Shown here piece by piece: positions 34,241-46,505 of a stretch of 64,000 nucleotides of DNA. Within the stretch, counting starts at the first letter, position 1. Each line of letters starts with the position of its first letter. The notes under the pieces were generated by a model. That model was given only the letters and a program-made list of their open reading frames with translations, was not told where the DNA came from and ran no database searches. This DNA is from Prunus persica (taxonomy: Eukaryota; Streptophyta; Magnoliopsida; Rosales; Rosaceae), in assembly GCF_000346465.2 (NCBI RefSeq), contig NC_034009.1, positions 23,862,225 to 23,926,224 of the forward strand. Reading direction: 5' to 3'. The position numbers and the translations under genes are program-made.

Positions 34241-35395
34241 ATGGTTAGCTCAGCAAACTGTAATTATTATGGTTAAATTACACACACGTCTAGAACTCCA
34301 TCAAGATTCAAAATTGACTCCTTTCTGGGTAACAAAAAGTCTAGTTTTTTCAGTCAAACTAGAATTAACAAAGTAGGCATCCAAATGATGGTTGGGGTTT
34401 TGGATTTTAAACTTGTCTGTCAGTGAAAAACTGACCTTTAAAGATTTGCATTCACCGAAATGCCTGCGTGACTGCATCTATCAATCTGAGTTGTAGCAAA
34501 TAAAGATAATAAAAAGTTGGAGACTGCGAAATGGCAACAACCAGCGTATATATTTTTATTTTCAAAAAGAAAAAGATGCTGCCATGCCATGTCTTAGGTC
34601 ATCAAGGGTTTATTATATATGGAGAAGATAGTGACTTATGGAGGGCTTGGCATGCATTCAGACATACACAATGCATTACAAGGTGAGGGAGTTGGAATCT
34701 TTTCAAACTGACAGGGACTGGTTTTGAACCAATAATAAATAAATGATAAGGTGGGATAAAATTATGTGAGGGCCTTTGGATATTTCACACCTAGAGGGCA
34801 AGTAGTCTTAGGGTTTGTTTTCTTTTATGGGGTGGATGAGGGGCGGGAAATCATGTAACAGTTTTCCTAAGCGGGATTAGTTTATATGTCTAATGATGTG
34901 GGTTTAAGTATGATTATCAGTATAATACTTTAATTTATTCCAAACCACTGTTAAGAAAAATTAAAAATAAAATGTCCCCGATGTCCACATCCAAGAACCA
35001 TTACAAGCATATGCTTCATTCTGTAAATTAGTTGATCGTTTTAAGGACGGTAACCATGTTCGATTAGTTTGATAATCATAATTATTCAAGTAAAAAATCA
35101 TGTATTATGTATAATCCATGCCATTTCTCCTTTGAGCCTACTTTTGAAGCAAAGTATTCATATGTTTGCATTAACCTATTTGGAGTTTTGCTCAAATGGG
35201 ATGTCGGCAGCATCTCTAACTAAAACATTATTGCTCTATTAATATGATTTTCTTTTTTTGGACAAACGTGATGAGCATGACGAATTAATGGTCTGCCTTG
35301 CATTATTGAGAGTTTCTCAAATGGCATCTCGGAGGTATTCATAAGTAAGACATTAGCACTTGATTAGTATAATGATTACTAACTGAATCGGATGC
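34241..35395. other. Intergenic
   Basis: AT-rich spacer upstream of the minus-strand MOCOS-like gene. No gene or clear promoter element is recognised. Confidence 0.5.
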
Positions 35396-35398
35396 TTA

Positions 35399-35743
35399 GG
35401 GCTAGTTTGGCATTGCTGTGCTGTGAAAATAATCGTTATCAGATTTATTGTGAGAGAAAAGAGTATGGCTTTTGGTAAACTTTTTGTTAAAAGTGTTGTT
35501 GGTACTAATTCCCGCATAATCAGAAAATGATTCCAACATAATCATTAAACCTAGCGCATCTTCGAAACTGATTTCTGCATAATCAGAAAATGAAAACACC
35601 TCATTAGCTGCTTTCCTTATAGCTTTTTCTCATAACAATTTTTAACAATAAGTGATTTTCTTATAATTTACCAAACAGACTGGGCTTCTCAAATTTTTTT
35701 AAAAATCACTTATCGCCCTAAATAAGCAATGCCAAACGGGCAC
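35399..35743. mobile_element. Tourist-like MITE, 345 bp
   Basis: The ends are GGGCTAGTTTGGCATTGC on the left and GTGCCCGTTTGGCATTGC read inward from the right. TTA flanks both ends (35396-35398 and 35744-35746). TIRs of the GGGC..GTTTGG type with a TTA duplication are typical of Tourist (PIF/Harbinger) MITEs. There is no coding capacity. Confidence 0.82.
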
Positions 35744-36435
35744 TTAGTATCATCCTAAATAAGATAAACCCCTTTCAAAGCAAGGTTAACCCAAGATTAG
35801 GATCCTCAATCCATTTAAGTTGGAGCAAAGTCATAGTTATGTGGACATTAGGGAACATACAAACGGCAAACCAGATTTCCTAAACAAATATCATAGAACA
35901 GAAAATTACGACTAAAATTGACTCATATCTGTAGACTTCTGAAACCGACATTAAAGAAGAAATGCCCCCTAGAGTTTAAAGATTCTATAATTAGAAAACA
36001 CCTAAAATGTTCTGCAAGGGTCTCTAATAGCCAGCAAAAGAAGGTTATTGTAATTTTTTTTTTTGCCATGAAACAATCAATCACTTTAATGCCTGCTTAG
36101 TTACAAGCCCACGCTAACAAACCCAAAAGCATTTGTAACTCGTCCTTCCATAAAAATCAGTAACATATAATAAAAGCATAAAATTGACATTAAAATAATA
36201 GAGACTGATAAATGCCTGCCTACTTTCTGAATTATACCTAAATACATTCTGAGCAAGCAGATGGATAGACTTTGAACCAGCATTGCCAGAGACTGCTCAG
36301 CCCATTAACATCATGAATTAGCCGAAATCCAAAAGAGCACAAACCAGACTAAATTGGATGGCAACAGTGGGACTAGGGATGGCCCTAGAAAATCGGCACT
36401 CTGTACAAAAGTAAAAACAAAATGGGAGTATCAAG

Positions 36436-39057
36436 CTACAAAAAGTATTTCATCCGATCATCTCTTCTCATGGCGTTGTACACAGCTTGGACCTGGAAGT
36501 CACAACAAAACTCCGTGTTAACAAATATTTTCTCCAGTGTCAGTGGATTGAAAAACAAATTGTAAATTTTACCATCAACTACATGGAGATTTTTTCCATC
36601 ATAGTTATAGAGAAATAATATTAGCAAATTCATTGTGGGAGAGTGCGAGGAGGGGAGAGGAAGACCTGTTCACTAGAAATGACTTGAACAGGTCCAATGT
36701 TTACAGATACATATTTGCCCCTTGATGATACCTTCTGCCTCACATGACCCTGTCATAAAGCACAATAGCAAACTCCATCAAACTTTTGCATTTATTATTT
36801 GTGAGTTGATTGAATTCATCCACTTGAAAGATTAGACGTCATCAGCAAATATATCAACAATCACAATTTCAAAAATGACTATAATTCAAAAGGGACAACA
36901 AAAAAGATGGAAGCACAAAGATTGCCGTTAGATGTTGCATCATCCTGCCACTTTCTACAGCAGCCTTTGGGAGTAAATGAATTTCATCATACGGTAGGTC
37001 TAGATTTAAAACAAATATCAACTCTTGATTACTACTGGAAACATGATTCATGACCAAGCCCAGAAGCAAAGATTCCCAGTACTTAGTGTTCAATGTCAAA
37101 AATGTTTCTTAGATCGAAAATTATGGCATTAATTGATCTCAATTTGCTGCTTTCAAATTAGGCTCAACAGTCTAAACTGCAAAGTGCATTCCCATAGGTC
37201 CGCATTTTGCTGCAGCCTAGAGTAGCTATTCCTGTTTCTGAATCATATTCAACCAGTGGGAACACTGAACTATGGTCAAATTCAACTATTAGTCGTTTCC
37301 ATATGGTTGGTTCCATGTAACCCTAATAAGTTCACATCAAGAGCCAATTTCAGTTATTAGCACCAAGGACAAGATCTAAACCCCATTTTTCTGGCCAACA
37401 GTGCTATCCACCTCACTTACTAGTTAATAGAGCATTGGCAAGTATCTACCACACTCAATATAGAAGTTCACTAGTTCCTTTTATCACATATGCAGCCTAC
37501 CCAACTCCTTGCAGTGCCAATTCAAATTCAAACCTAGAATTAGTTGAAGATTTTTCTTACACGTTTCATGCTCTTATGCACCTTCTCACTCCTCTTCAGG
37601 AGGTTTGAACTTGCAGGATACTTCTGAGTGGCAACTCCATAAACCATTAGTTTTCCTTCATGATTACTGGTCAAAGCTACTCCTAGTTTAATAACTGCTT
37701 CACATGTTTAGGATACCCTATTCCTCAGCCTATCCATCTATATCTCAAATATCCAACAGTGATACCTACTTTGGTTGGAAACATAATGTGTTGTACAAGA
37801 ACAAAGGGCAGGAGGGACATGGTAGAAGACGTCACTATGAAGATCTCCCCTTGCCACCAGTGAATAACAAATTATCTTAAACCTACTATGTAATTTCAAG
37901 GACTTACGCAGAGGTTTAAGAAACAACTCAATTGCACTTATAAGGTATGAATTTAACATTGTAATGATTTGTCCCTACACCTCTGGATGGCTATCATAAT
38001 TCACTTCTATCAGTCTGCAAATTCACATACTTGAGAATTGAACCCTGAAATTAAATGGCACTTGCCAGTTTCTGTTCACCTCCTATTAAACTACTCTGCG
38101 TTAGTGAGCATCAACACATTCAATGAAATTCTATCTACAAAAATTCGACCTAGAATGAAAACAAAGCCCACACAAGAGTATGGGATTTGATGGTATGCTT
38201 TCAAAAATTCTATCACGTAAAACATAATGCTTGCAAAAAAAAAATGCACTGGACCAATTCATAAATATATTTATTTATCGAAGAAATTGAAAATGATGGG
38301 CAGCCACAACAAGGGACACACACACACACATTGTATGTAAGTATGTATACCTCAGGAACAGGTTGTTGAATTACGGATTCGACAGCAACAACCATAGCTT
38401 GCACAAAATCATCCCCTCCAGTTCCAATCGCTGTAAACCCTCTAACAGTCGGGTACGAATTTACCTTAAAAATACAAAATTTACACCATTTATGAACACA
38501 AGCTCCTGAAAAATATTAAATAACTTAATCCTTAACCTTAAAAATATAAAATGGGCTGTTAAATCAAACCTAAGGAAAGCAAAACAAATAAATGGCTTTA
38601 TATTATTATACCTTCTGGTCCAAGGCGAGCCATTCATTCGTAGAATCATCTGTCACCGTACCTCCAATCACCACATTCGTGGTTTGCCCAACTCTCCCTT
38701 CCGTTTTAGACACCTCTATATCCATTACCAATAACGAGTGAAAAATTATTATTTAAAAAAAAATAGTATAAAATTAAACAAAAAAGTTTCAGAGACGAAA
38801 CCTGAAATTGCTTTCAAAACGGCCTCTTGGGGCGGGCCTTGTTCGTCCTCAGACAAAGACGACGCGTTTTCGTTGTGGGAGCAGTTGAGGTGCGTCCGTT
38901 TGGCGAAGTGGAAACCCCGGGTCCTGAACTGCCCATTCAGCCTGGGAGAGGGGAACCCGCGGGTCCTGAATGAAGCGGAGGCGGAGCTCCGAGTGAGATG
39001 AACGGGCCGACACGCTTCTATTAACAGAGCGGAACGCAACGCAGTCCTGCACGCCAT
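36436..39057 (-). CDS. Plastid DUF493 (YbeD-like) protein
   Basis: This is a nuclear-encoded homologue of the bacterial UPF0250/YbeD family, probably imported into plastids. Exons are 39057-38802, 38715-38612, 38464-38351, 36749-36666 and 36492-36436 (204 aa), all GT-AG and in phase. The first 60 residues are rich in Arg, Ser and Ala with few acids (MACRTALRSALLIEACRP), like a transit peptide. The DUF493 domain (about residues 118-204) includes YPTVRGFTAIGTGGDDFVQA, VESVIQQPVPE, VRQKVSSRGKYVSVNIGPVQ and YNAMRRDDRMKYFL at the C terminus. The bacterial family is a small ferredoxin-like regulatory domain. Intron 3 is 1.6 kb. The biochemical role in plants is not established to my knowledge. Confidence 0.88.
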
Positions 39058-40290
39058 TTCTGGTCCCTCTTTTTTGATTCCGAGAAGAAGGTTGTGTTTC
39101 TTTTTCTTCTGTCCTCTACTCGCCTTTCTCTAAATTCGTTTCTTTTCTTCCCAAAAGATAAATACAGGAGATTTTTTAATTATAAGGACAAAAGTACCCT
39201 TTTTCAGTGCCATTAGTCAGGCGCATCAGTAAGGACTTAATCGTCTTTTAGGTGGAAATTGGTATTTGGACTGTGGAGAGCTTATTTCACTTCCCACCAT
39301 ATTCGGTTTACCGTTTACGGGGGAGAAAACCTTCTATGGGGATTTTAGGCAATTTGACTCCTTCAAACATAATTTCATTTTACTCGAGGGAGCAGTATTT
39401 TGTTTTCATTTTTCCTTTGATTTTATAGTCTATTCTTTTTTGTACAGCACGTCGGTTCGGTTTTAACACAAATATTCCTACATATTTTTCATTTTCGAAC
39501 ATATCAAACCATCCTAGAGGTCAATTTGCCAATAACTAATATAGTTACAACCTAAATAAATAACTATAAAGTTCTATCAAACTTCAAGTTAAATATTTTT
39601 ATTTAGTTATTAATTACAATTCTCTCTAAATATGTAATAAAAGAATTACACATGTAAAATAAAATATAACGAAATGAATATATAAGTAAGTGATTAGTCT
39701 AGTTCAGTTTAGGTCAAATGCTCAAAATTATGATCGAACCAAAATTATTACGATACGATTCGATTTGAAATCAATTGACCATTTTTATGGTCAAAAACAA
39801 ATCAAACCGATCATTATTAAGATCAAGTAATTTCATTCATTTCGGTTGGATTGACACCCACTCTAACTTTTATAAGTCATGAAAAGATATTGCATAAAAC
39901 TTTTTATTTTTTTTGGGGGAACTTTTTGTTTTGTTTTTACAAAAGAATTGTATAGTGAACCAAAAATAATAGACTTATGTTGGTATTGGGATTTTGTATA
40001 ATTTGGCGGTAAGATATAGTTTTGTTAAAAATGTAAATTATTTGTAAACTAAATTACAGAGAAAATTTCGATAAAAAAAAATTTATTACAGAGAAAATTA
40101 TTGCCGCGAAAGGGCAAAAGAGGAAAAAGAAACCCATTGCGGCGACGCGAAACCCCGAAGTGCGAGCCCAGCCCCCACCTCAGCTGTGAACTGAAAACGC
40201 GCGATAAAACCCTAGTGAAACCCCTCCGATAATTACGTCACTGTCTTTCGTGACTCGGAGTTAACTCACCGACCGAGGCGACGCGCTGAA
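39058..40290. other. Divergent intergenic region, DUF493 / ALKBH1
   Basis: This is the shared promoter DNA of two divergent genes. A telo-box-like AAAACCCTAG lies about 85 bp before the ALKBH1 start (near 40205), typical of plant housekeeping genes. The rest is AT-rich without a gene. Confidence 0.5.
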
Positions 40291-42513
40291 ATGTACGGAT
40301 CCGAATCCGGTACAGTCCCGGAGGATTTGGAACGAACCGCTTTCAGAAGAGCGGAGAAGAAGTACAAGCTGTATTACGAAGACACCTACAAATCATCCAA
40401 AAAGTAAAAACTTGTTCTTCGTTTTCCCAACTATTTCACGATTTTCGCTTCCAATTTCTTCTGTTAACCAAACATGTAATTTGACCATCTCTCAGGAAAC
40501 GGAAACCGAAACCCGTGGATTTATCAGAGGTATTGGATTTCAATTCCATTCTAGAATCGTACTATCAAAACGTTGAGCTTCCACACGGTGTCGTTCCTCT
40601 TCGATGTGATTTCGATAGGCCCGTGTTCTCCTTAGAAAATCGCCCAGGTATCAACCTATTCTCATTGTAATTGAAATATATGAATTTGAATATCCTAGGG
40701 TTTTGAATTGGAATATTAGTTACTGTTGTTATTGTTTGTTTTCTTTGTTGATTGCAGAATATGTTAGTTTATACAAATATTTCCTTTTTTTTTTTTTTTA
40801 CACAACACAGGGTTTTATTTCATTCCTGGAGCACTGAGGGTGAAGGAACAATGCCAGTGGATAAAGGAGAGTTTAACCAGCTTCCCGCAGCCTCCTAACA
40901 GAACAAATCACAATGCATTTTACGGGCCTATAAATGACTTGTTTATTGCGGCGAATGAGAGGAAAGTTTTGGTTGCGGATGGGGGTTCAAATTCTGAATG
41001 TGATCCTTCTGTTAGCAATGGAGGTGTTCACGGTTGGAAGTTCTTTGAGGAACGTGAAGTGTCTTCGAAAGGGAGCACGTGCAAATCAGTTTCAGCTTCA
41101 GTTCTATTGCGGAAATTGCGTTGGAGCACCCTTGGCCTGCAATTTGACTGGTCCAAGGTTGTGCTGAGCTGATTCATTTTTCCAATTTTGAAAGCATATT
41201 AAGCTGTTTCACTGAATAAAAATTGCATTGTCACTTAGATATTAACTGATTTGGGTGGGAAACAATTTAAGGTTGCTCCACTGACATTACATTGAATGTA
41301 TTTTCTTGTGCATTTGAGTGTTTTCTTCAATAAACAGAAAATAGCATTTCCATGCATTAAAGTTACGTCACAACATGTGTCTAACTAATGTCATGTTCAC
41401 GATGTAGCGAAACTATGATGTCTCTCTCCCGCATAAGAAGATCCCTGATACACTCTGCCAACTGGCTAAAAGACTGGCAACACCTGCAATGCCTCTGGGT
41501 GAAGAATTCCAGCCTGAAGGTGCAATAGTGAACTACTTTGGCCCAGGTATTACTAAGAAAAAATTGCTTATATTAGCGGATTTTTAACCATCGGTATATT
41601 TGTTTTTCCTTTTTTGGTTTGAAAGTGTATACAAGTTAGAATTTACGTTTGTTCTGTGTTCTGTTCATTTGTTTAGGTGATATGCTTGGGGGCCACCTTG
41701 ATGACATGGAAGCTGATTGGAGTAAGCCTATTGTAAGCATGAGGTATCTTGCCATGCCATTTCATTTTATTTTTTTTTAATTCTGGTTGTTTGTCAAGAA
41801 AGAAGAACAGAAATTTGAGAGTATACATCTCCTTAGGAGCTGAAATATCTTTCACTTACCTCAGTTTAGGCTGCAAAGCAATATTCCTTTTGGGAGGAAA
41901 GCATAGGGAGGATCCTCCAATAGCAATGTTCCTTCGAAGCGGTGATGTTGTACTTATGGCTGGTGAAGCAAGGGAATGCTTTCATGGTAAGTGCAAATCT
42001 TCAGCTATCTTCCTTTTACTTGGTTTTGAGTGCCGAAGATAATAAATCGGTACTTAGTGGCTAATATCTATGTTTTTGTGAAATGGTAAGACCAATCTAC
42101 AAGTGAGAAAAGTGATGCTGGCAATTTTAGTTTGGTTTCTAATTTTTGCTTTGGCATACATATATCTGTTGCTTGGGCTGCCTTTATGTCAAACTAACAG
42201 TGTTACTTTGCGCCTCAACTTAAGTAACTCTACTCAGCCTTAATCCTGTGTGCTTTCTTGTGATAAATAGAGCAGTTGACTATCCCATTTGCCAGAAACA
42301 TGTTGTAACTGCATCCTAGAGTCTTGTTTGAACAGCCTCATAAATAGATCAGCTTTGCTTTCTTGAATTGCAGGTGTGCCTCGGATATTCACAGATGGAG
42401 AAAATGATGAAATCGTGACTCTTGAGAGGCAGTTCTCACACGAGGATGATTTTAGTGCTTTAGAATACATCCGAAGTTCAAGAATCAACATCAACATCAG
42501 ACAAGTTTATTGA
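40291..42513 (+). CDS. ALKBH1: AlkB homologue 1, Fe(II)/2-oxoglutarate dioxygenase
   Basis: This oxidative demethylase acts on nucleic acids (in relatives, 1-methyladenine in tRNA or 6-methyladenine in DNA). It uses Fe(II), O2 and 2-oxoglutarate. Seven exons join in phase: 40291-40403, 40496-40647, 40811-41157, 41408-41546, 41677-41743, 41865-41986 and 42374-42513 (359 aa). Conserved parts are GFYFIPGALRVKEQCQWIKE, a YDVSLPHKKIPDTL block and VNYFGPGDMLGGHLDDME. The last holds the His-X-Asp iron ligands. ECFHGVPRIF carries the second iron His, and the C-terminal RSSRININIRQ carries the 2-oxoglutarate-binding Arg. All key residues are present. The N terminus is Lys/Arg-rich, without an obvious organelle signal. 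Confidence 0.93.
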
Positions 42514-43201
42514 GATTGATATTCTTTTTCATCGAAATTTTGGATTCAATCGAAAGGATTTTTGGCAATAAAGAGTTGTTAGAGAATTGCTACACAAGTT
42601 ACCCCAAAAAAAAAAAAAGAGAATTGCTACACAAGGACATGTGGGAGAGCTATGTAGTAACTACAATGGTGCGGCACCCATGAATGTGCGGCTTGTTACA
42701 AGTTGGATGCAGCAACAAAAAACAAAAAACAATAAACCATAAGAAAAGAAATATGAATGCAAGTAGCATTGATTGTCCTAGAAGAACAGGGCAATGCAAT
42801 TATGCAAGTAGCATTGGTTAGATAGCCTGTGATTTTGTTTGAGGGATTGAATCTATCCAGTGCCAATAGATTTTCTTGATAGTCTGATTTAACTGGGGAT
42901 GATATTTTTGTAAAATTCATAGCTGATGCCCCTGCGGTGCAACTTTGTAGTTTTCTCGCAAATCAATTTTGTAGTCTGTTTCCAGGCCAAAGGAAAAAAT
43001 TGTACTTTTGTTTTAGGGTATGAGTAGTTAAATGGATGCTTTGGCGGCGGTTAATTATCTATTAAATAGCAAAATGTATTTAAATTTACATCATTCTCCC
43101 TTTGCCCCTAAACAGAGTTCCAGGACTTTAGTATCAACCGTAGAGAGGAGCGAGAGCCATGGCAGGCAGAGGAAAGTTCGACCCCGAAAAAAAAAGCAGA
43201 G
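42514..43201. other. Spacer, ALKBH1 3' flank
   Basis: Contains the ALKBH1 3' UTR. A short duplicated block (GAGAATTGCTACACAAG, near 42583 and 42618) is separated by an A-rich tract. No gene seen. Confidence 0.5.
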
Positions 43202-43209
43202 AAAAAAAA
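43202..43209 (-). terminator. Pol III terminator of tRNA-Leu
   Basis: Eight A on the plus strand give a TTTTTTTT run on the minus strand, 8 bases after the tRNA 3' end. This is a standard RNA polymerase III stop. Confidence 0.85.
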
Positions 43210-43217
43210 CTATTTGT

Positions 43218-43224
43218 GTTGAGA

Positions 43225-43257
<33 letters not shown>

Positions 43258-43297
43258 ACCTTAATCTGGCGCCTTAGACCAACTCGGCCATCTCAAC
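43218..43297 (-). tRNA. trnL-AAG: tRNA-Leu (anticodon AAG)
   Basis: The minus strand folds into an 80-nt type II cloverleaf. The acceptor stem is GTTGAGA/TCTCAAC. The D arm has TGGCCGAGTTGG (A box). The anticodon stem CCAGA/TCTGG encloses loop TTAAGGT, giving anticodon AAG. A long variable arm is present, and the T arm has GGGTTCAAATCCC (B box). There is no intron. It reads leucine CUU/CUC codons. Confidence 0.95.
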
Positions 43298-44439
43298 TTG
43301 TTGTTAAGTTTCACAATTGTTTTATAAATAATTCTAATCGGTCGCGAAAATACACTGGGCAAATGCACGAACCTTACCATTTTGTCTGGCTATTAGTAGT
43401 TGGACCAGAGATTGTTGAGAACTGCGGTGGTGGTTTCCAATAGAATACTGACAAGCGAGAGCACTTGGGCGGCGCCGCAAATTTGTCTTTGCTAGGAGAT
43501 CAGTCGGTACTCGGTAGACTCGGTACTGAAAGATTAATATATAAAAACAGTTGACTTTGACCGCTTCAGAGAGAGTTTTCAACAACTTCAAAATTATATA
43601 CCAACGAGGTTTATTCCAAATTAGAAAATTTGTATCTTGGCTTAACTTATAGCTGTATGATTTTCACTCCACTAAACTTGTGTCTTTCTTCTAACATCAA
43701 ACTCAACCTAATACCAACTTCAAAAACTAGGTATAAAACTTGAAAGACGTAGTTTATTTACATTAATATTAATCAAGTTAGTGAAAGTAGTTTGAAACTT
43801 TAAAACACGAGTCACGTCTTGTTAATACATTGAATTATGTTCTGCCTTTAATATTCGTGATTTTTAAATTTGTCTGCTCTTTTAAAAAAGATCATTTGCA
43901 TAAATAGTTCATTTCTTAAAATATTTTTTTTTATAAATTTACCGTATGAAATTCGTCAGTCCGATTCAGCAAACTTAACATGTATAAAAGTGAGACTTGT
44001 GTCAAATATTTGTCAATAAAATTTTTAAAAAAAATAAATTAAAGAGAATATTCTTTGTGCGTTATCCACTTCAAAGATATTTTTACCGTGATCGATCGAA
44101 ATTCAAAAACCATTTGGCATCACCCACAAGTCAGAAACATGCTACATGTGACAAGAAATCAAATAGTAACAAGCAAGTGTAGAAGTAGCGTAGAAGCAAG
44201 AAAAATCAAAATAAAAAACCAACACGTCCGCAAAATTCCAAAATCCCCAAAGCCCTTTAAAAATCCACCCCAACACACACTCGCGTCTACGTGTTCAACT
44301 TCAAGCCCACAACCATTTATATTTCTCAGAAATTCACAATAAAACCCACCAACAAAAAAAATTAAAAAATCTCCCTTCTCTCTACGCCTTTCGCTTCTTT
44401 TCTTCCCTCTCTCTGCTCTCTCCTCGCTCCTTATCAACA
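43298..44439. other. Spacer between tRNA-Leu and DnaJ-type gene
   Basis: AT-rich. The region just before the DnaJ-type start (about 44380-44430) is CT-rich, as in many plant leaders. No gene seen. Confidence 0.5.
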
Positions 44440-44736
44440 ATGGGTGGTCCGATTGTGTTGACCCAGCTGGCTACGGGTCTCGGCGTATTGGCCGGGGCAG
44501 TCCTCGTCAAATCGGTCATGGACCAGAAGCCCATGGCCGGCCCGTTTCCCAGGTGCCCCAGTTGCAATGGCACGGGTCGGGTCTCCTGCTTCTGCTCGCG
44601 CTGGTCCGATGGCGATGTCGGGTGCCGGAGCTGTGCCGGGTCGGGTCGCACGTTCTGCAGAAGCTGTGGCGGTTCTGGTACTGGTCGACCCCTTCCGGTT
44701 CAAATCTCCGTACGGCCTCCCACCCCACCCTCGTAG
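44440..44736 (+). CDS. Small DnaJ-type cysteine-rich zinc-binding protein
   Basis: 98-aa intronless protein. Residues 5-27 are hydrophobic (LTQLATGLGVLAGAVLVKSV), either a membrane anchor or a targeting segment. Two or three CXXC modules of the DnaJ zinc-finger type follow: CPSCNGTGRVSC, CRSCAGSGRTFC and CRSCGGSGTGRP. The J domain is absent. Relatives of this layout include plastid thiol/zinc proteins acting in Rubisco or photosystem assembly, but this protein lacks a classic transit peptide, so that role is not claimed. The GC content is higher than that of the flanks, which fits a real coding exon, and the ATG context AACAATGGG is good. Confidence 0.85.
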   Translation: MGGPIVLTQLATGLGVLAGAVLVKSVMDQKPMAGPFPRCPSCNGTGRVSCFCSRWSDGDVGCRSCAGSGRTFCRSCGGSGTGRPLPVQISVRPPTPPS

Positions 44737-46505
44737 TCGGTGGTTCCGGTTTTGCTTGTTATTAGAAAGTTATAGCGTTTCTCTCCTTCCTCTCAATTCT
44801 TTTCTCCAAAAAAATGAAAAATTGAAAAAATTACATCCTGTATTATAGTAAGCTGCTGATACTTTGAGAGAAGGAGAGAGAGGAGGTGAGAGAGAGTTCA
44901 TCATTAGGCTGTAATGAGGTGACTTTCCTAAGATCCTGATGAAATGGAATATATTTTTTATAACTAAATTTGTCTGCTTATTGACAAATTTCTTACTTTT
45001 AATTGTAATTTGTTTGTAAATTCTGTTGGGTTGATAATATTTCTTAGTTTATTAAGTGTATGATTAGTAGTTGCTTCAATCTTTGCTTGTTGCCGCCAAG
45101 TAGTTTGTGTTGATTTTTTTTTTTTTTTTTTAATACCAGAAATTTGCTTGTTGCTCAATTTAAATTAGACCATGATGTTTTTTTGGCTCAAGCAGCGAAC
45201 CTTTGTACAAAGCAAATACTTAGAAACTGAATCGCCAACCGGTATAGTCCGGTGAAAAAACATCTTAACTTACACACCGTTAAAAAATCATCTTGATTTG
45301 CACACCGTTAAACCATCCGTTTAATTAATCCTTGAATCTGCTGTTGAAGTTTTAAAATTTTATGTTCAAACAGTTCGTCTCTTTCATTTGGAATTCATGT
45401 TACTTATTAAAGTTTAGTCTATAAAATTGTAAATGGCAATGGGTAAGTAGTTTACCCTTTTTCATTGTCTTGCAATCCAACTAATATCTACTTGGCTTCC
45501 ATTAACTTAAGCCTCATAAAAGCTGATTGCTTTAACATGCAAATGATAAGGTAGTTTTTTTTTTGAGTTATGCTAGGGAAATCAACTTTAGATATCAACT
45601 TGTGTACCATCTCTCTAATAGAGGTGGAGCCCACCAATACAATGGGTCTCACACTCTATTAGAGAGATGGTACACAAGTTGATATCTAAAGTTGATCTCC
45701 CTAGCATTGTCCTTTTTTTTTTCCTCTGTTTTGTCCTTTCGTTTTCAACATGGAGAATGATAAATTATATTCTGAATGATGTTTGAATATAATATGCAAT
45801 ATCATATGATTAAATTATATTTTGGAGCTTAGTCTTGTGCATGTCAGCTGGAATCCAAGTGGATGATCAAGTGACCTTAAAACTCTCATATAAAAGAGCA
45901 AGAGATTTGGTCAAAACATTAGAAAAAAAATGAAAGCTTAGTTTGATAAGAACACCATTTTATAAAGTAAGATTGCTCTCTGTTTTTACGCAAGCGATGA
46001 TTTGGGCCTTTTGATGTTTATTCATTTTTCATGTTTTAAAATTTGATTTTTGTGTGTTAGTATAGAAAAACTTATATAAAACTTATATAATACTATTTTG
46101 TTATTCTTGATCAATCATAATTTTTTACGTGAGATAGTAAAATAGTGTTATCCCAACTTCATGTAAAGTGTTTCCCGTGTCAATGATCATGAAATTGTAC
46201 ATTGACATGCTCTGCAGCTCCATGTTAATCATTGGAGATTTTCTATCACAATAATATAATATGGATGCGTCACCAGCTGATTTGATACATATGGAATCAA
46301 AGTCCAGAGAGATTTTTGTACACACAGAAGATCATTCTGTGAAAAAGTAAAACACATCGAGACTCTGATATTACAAGTTTTAGTCCTACAAATTTTCCTT
46401 GGAAGAACACATATCTCTAAGACGGATTAATAAAAGAGTATGTGATCACCAATGTTGCCCCTTCTCCCACACTCAAATCCCAATTAGAAATCCCTCACTT
46501 TCCTC
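44737..46505. other. Spacer, DnaJ-type gene to LHCA2
   Basis: Holds the two convergent 3' flanks, an AT-rich spacer and the foldback element at 45571-45706. No other gene seen. Confidence 0.5.
45571..45706. repeat. Near-perfect foldback (hairpin) element, 136 bp
   Basis: Two arms of about 52 nt (45571-45623 and 45654-45706) are inverted copies with few mismatches. The ends are TGCTAGGGAAATCAAC and, inverted, TGCTAGGGAGATCAAC. They enclose a loop of about 30 nt. A diverged relative (GTACCGTCTTTCTACTAGAG ... CTCTATTAGAAAC) is in the LTPG intron near 15570-15700. This looks like a MITE able to make a long double-stranded RNA hairpin. Confidence 0.9.

Noticed and set aside
44382..44728. Antisense frames over the DnaJ-type gene
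   Set aside because: Shadows of a GC-rich exon with a clear CXXCXGXG protein in the plus frame.
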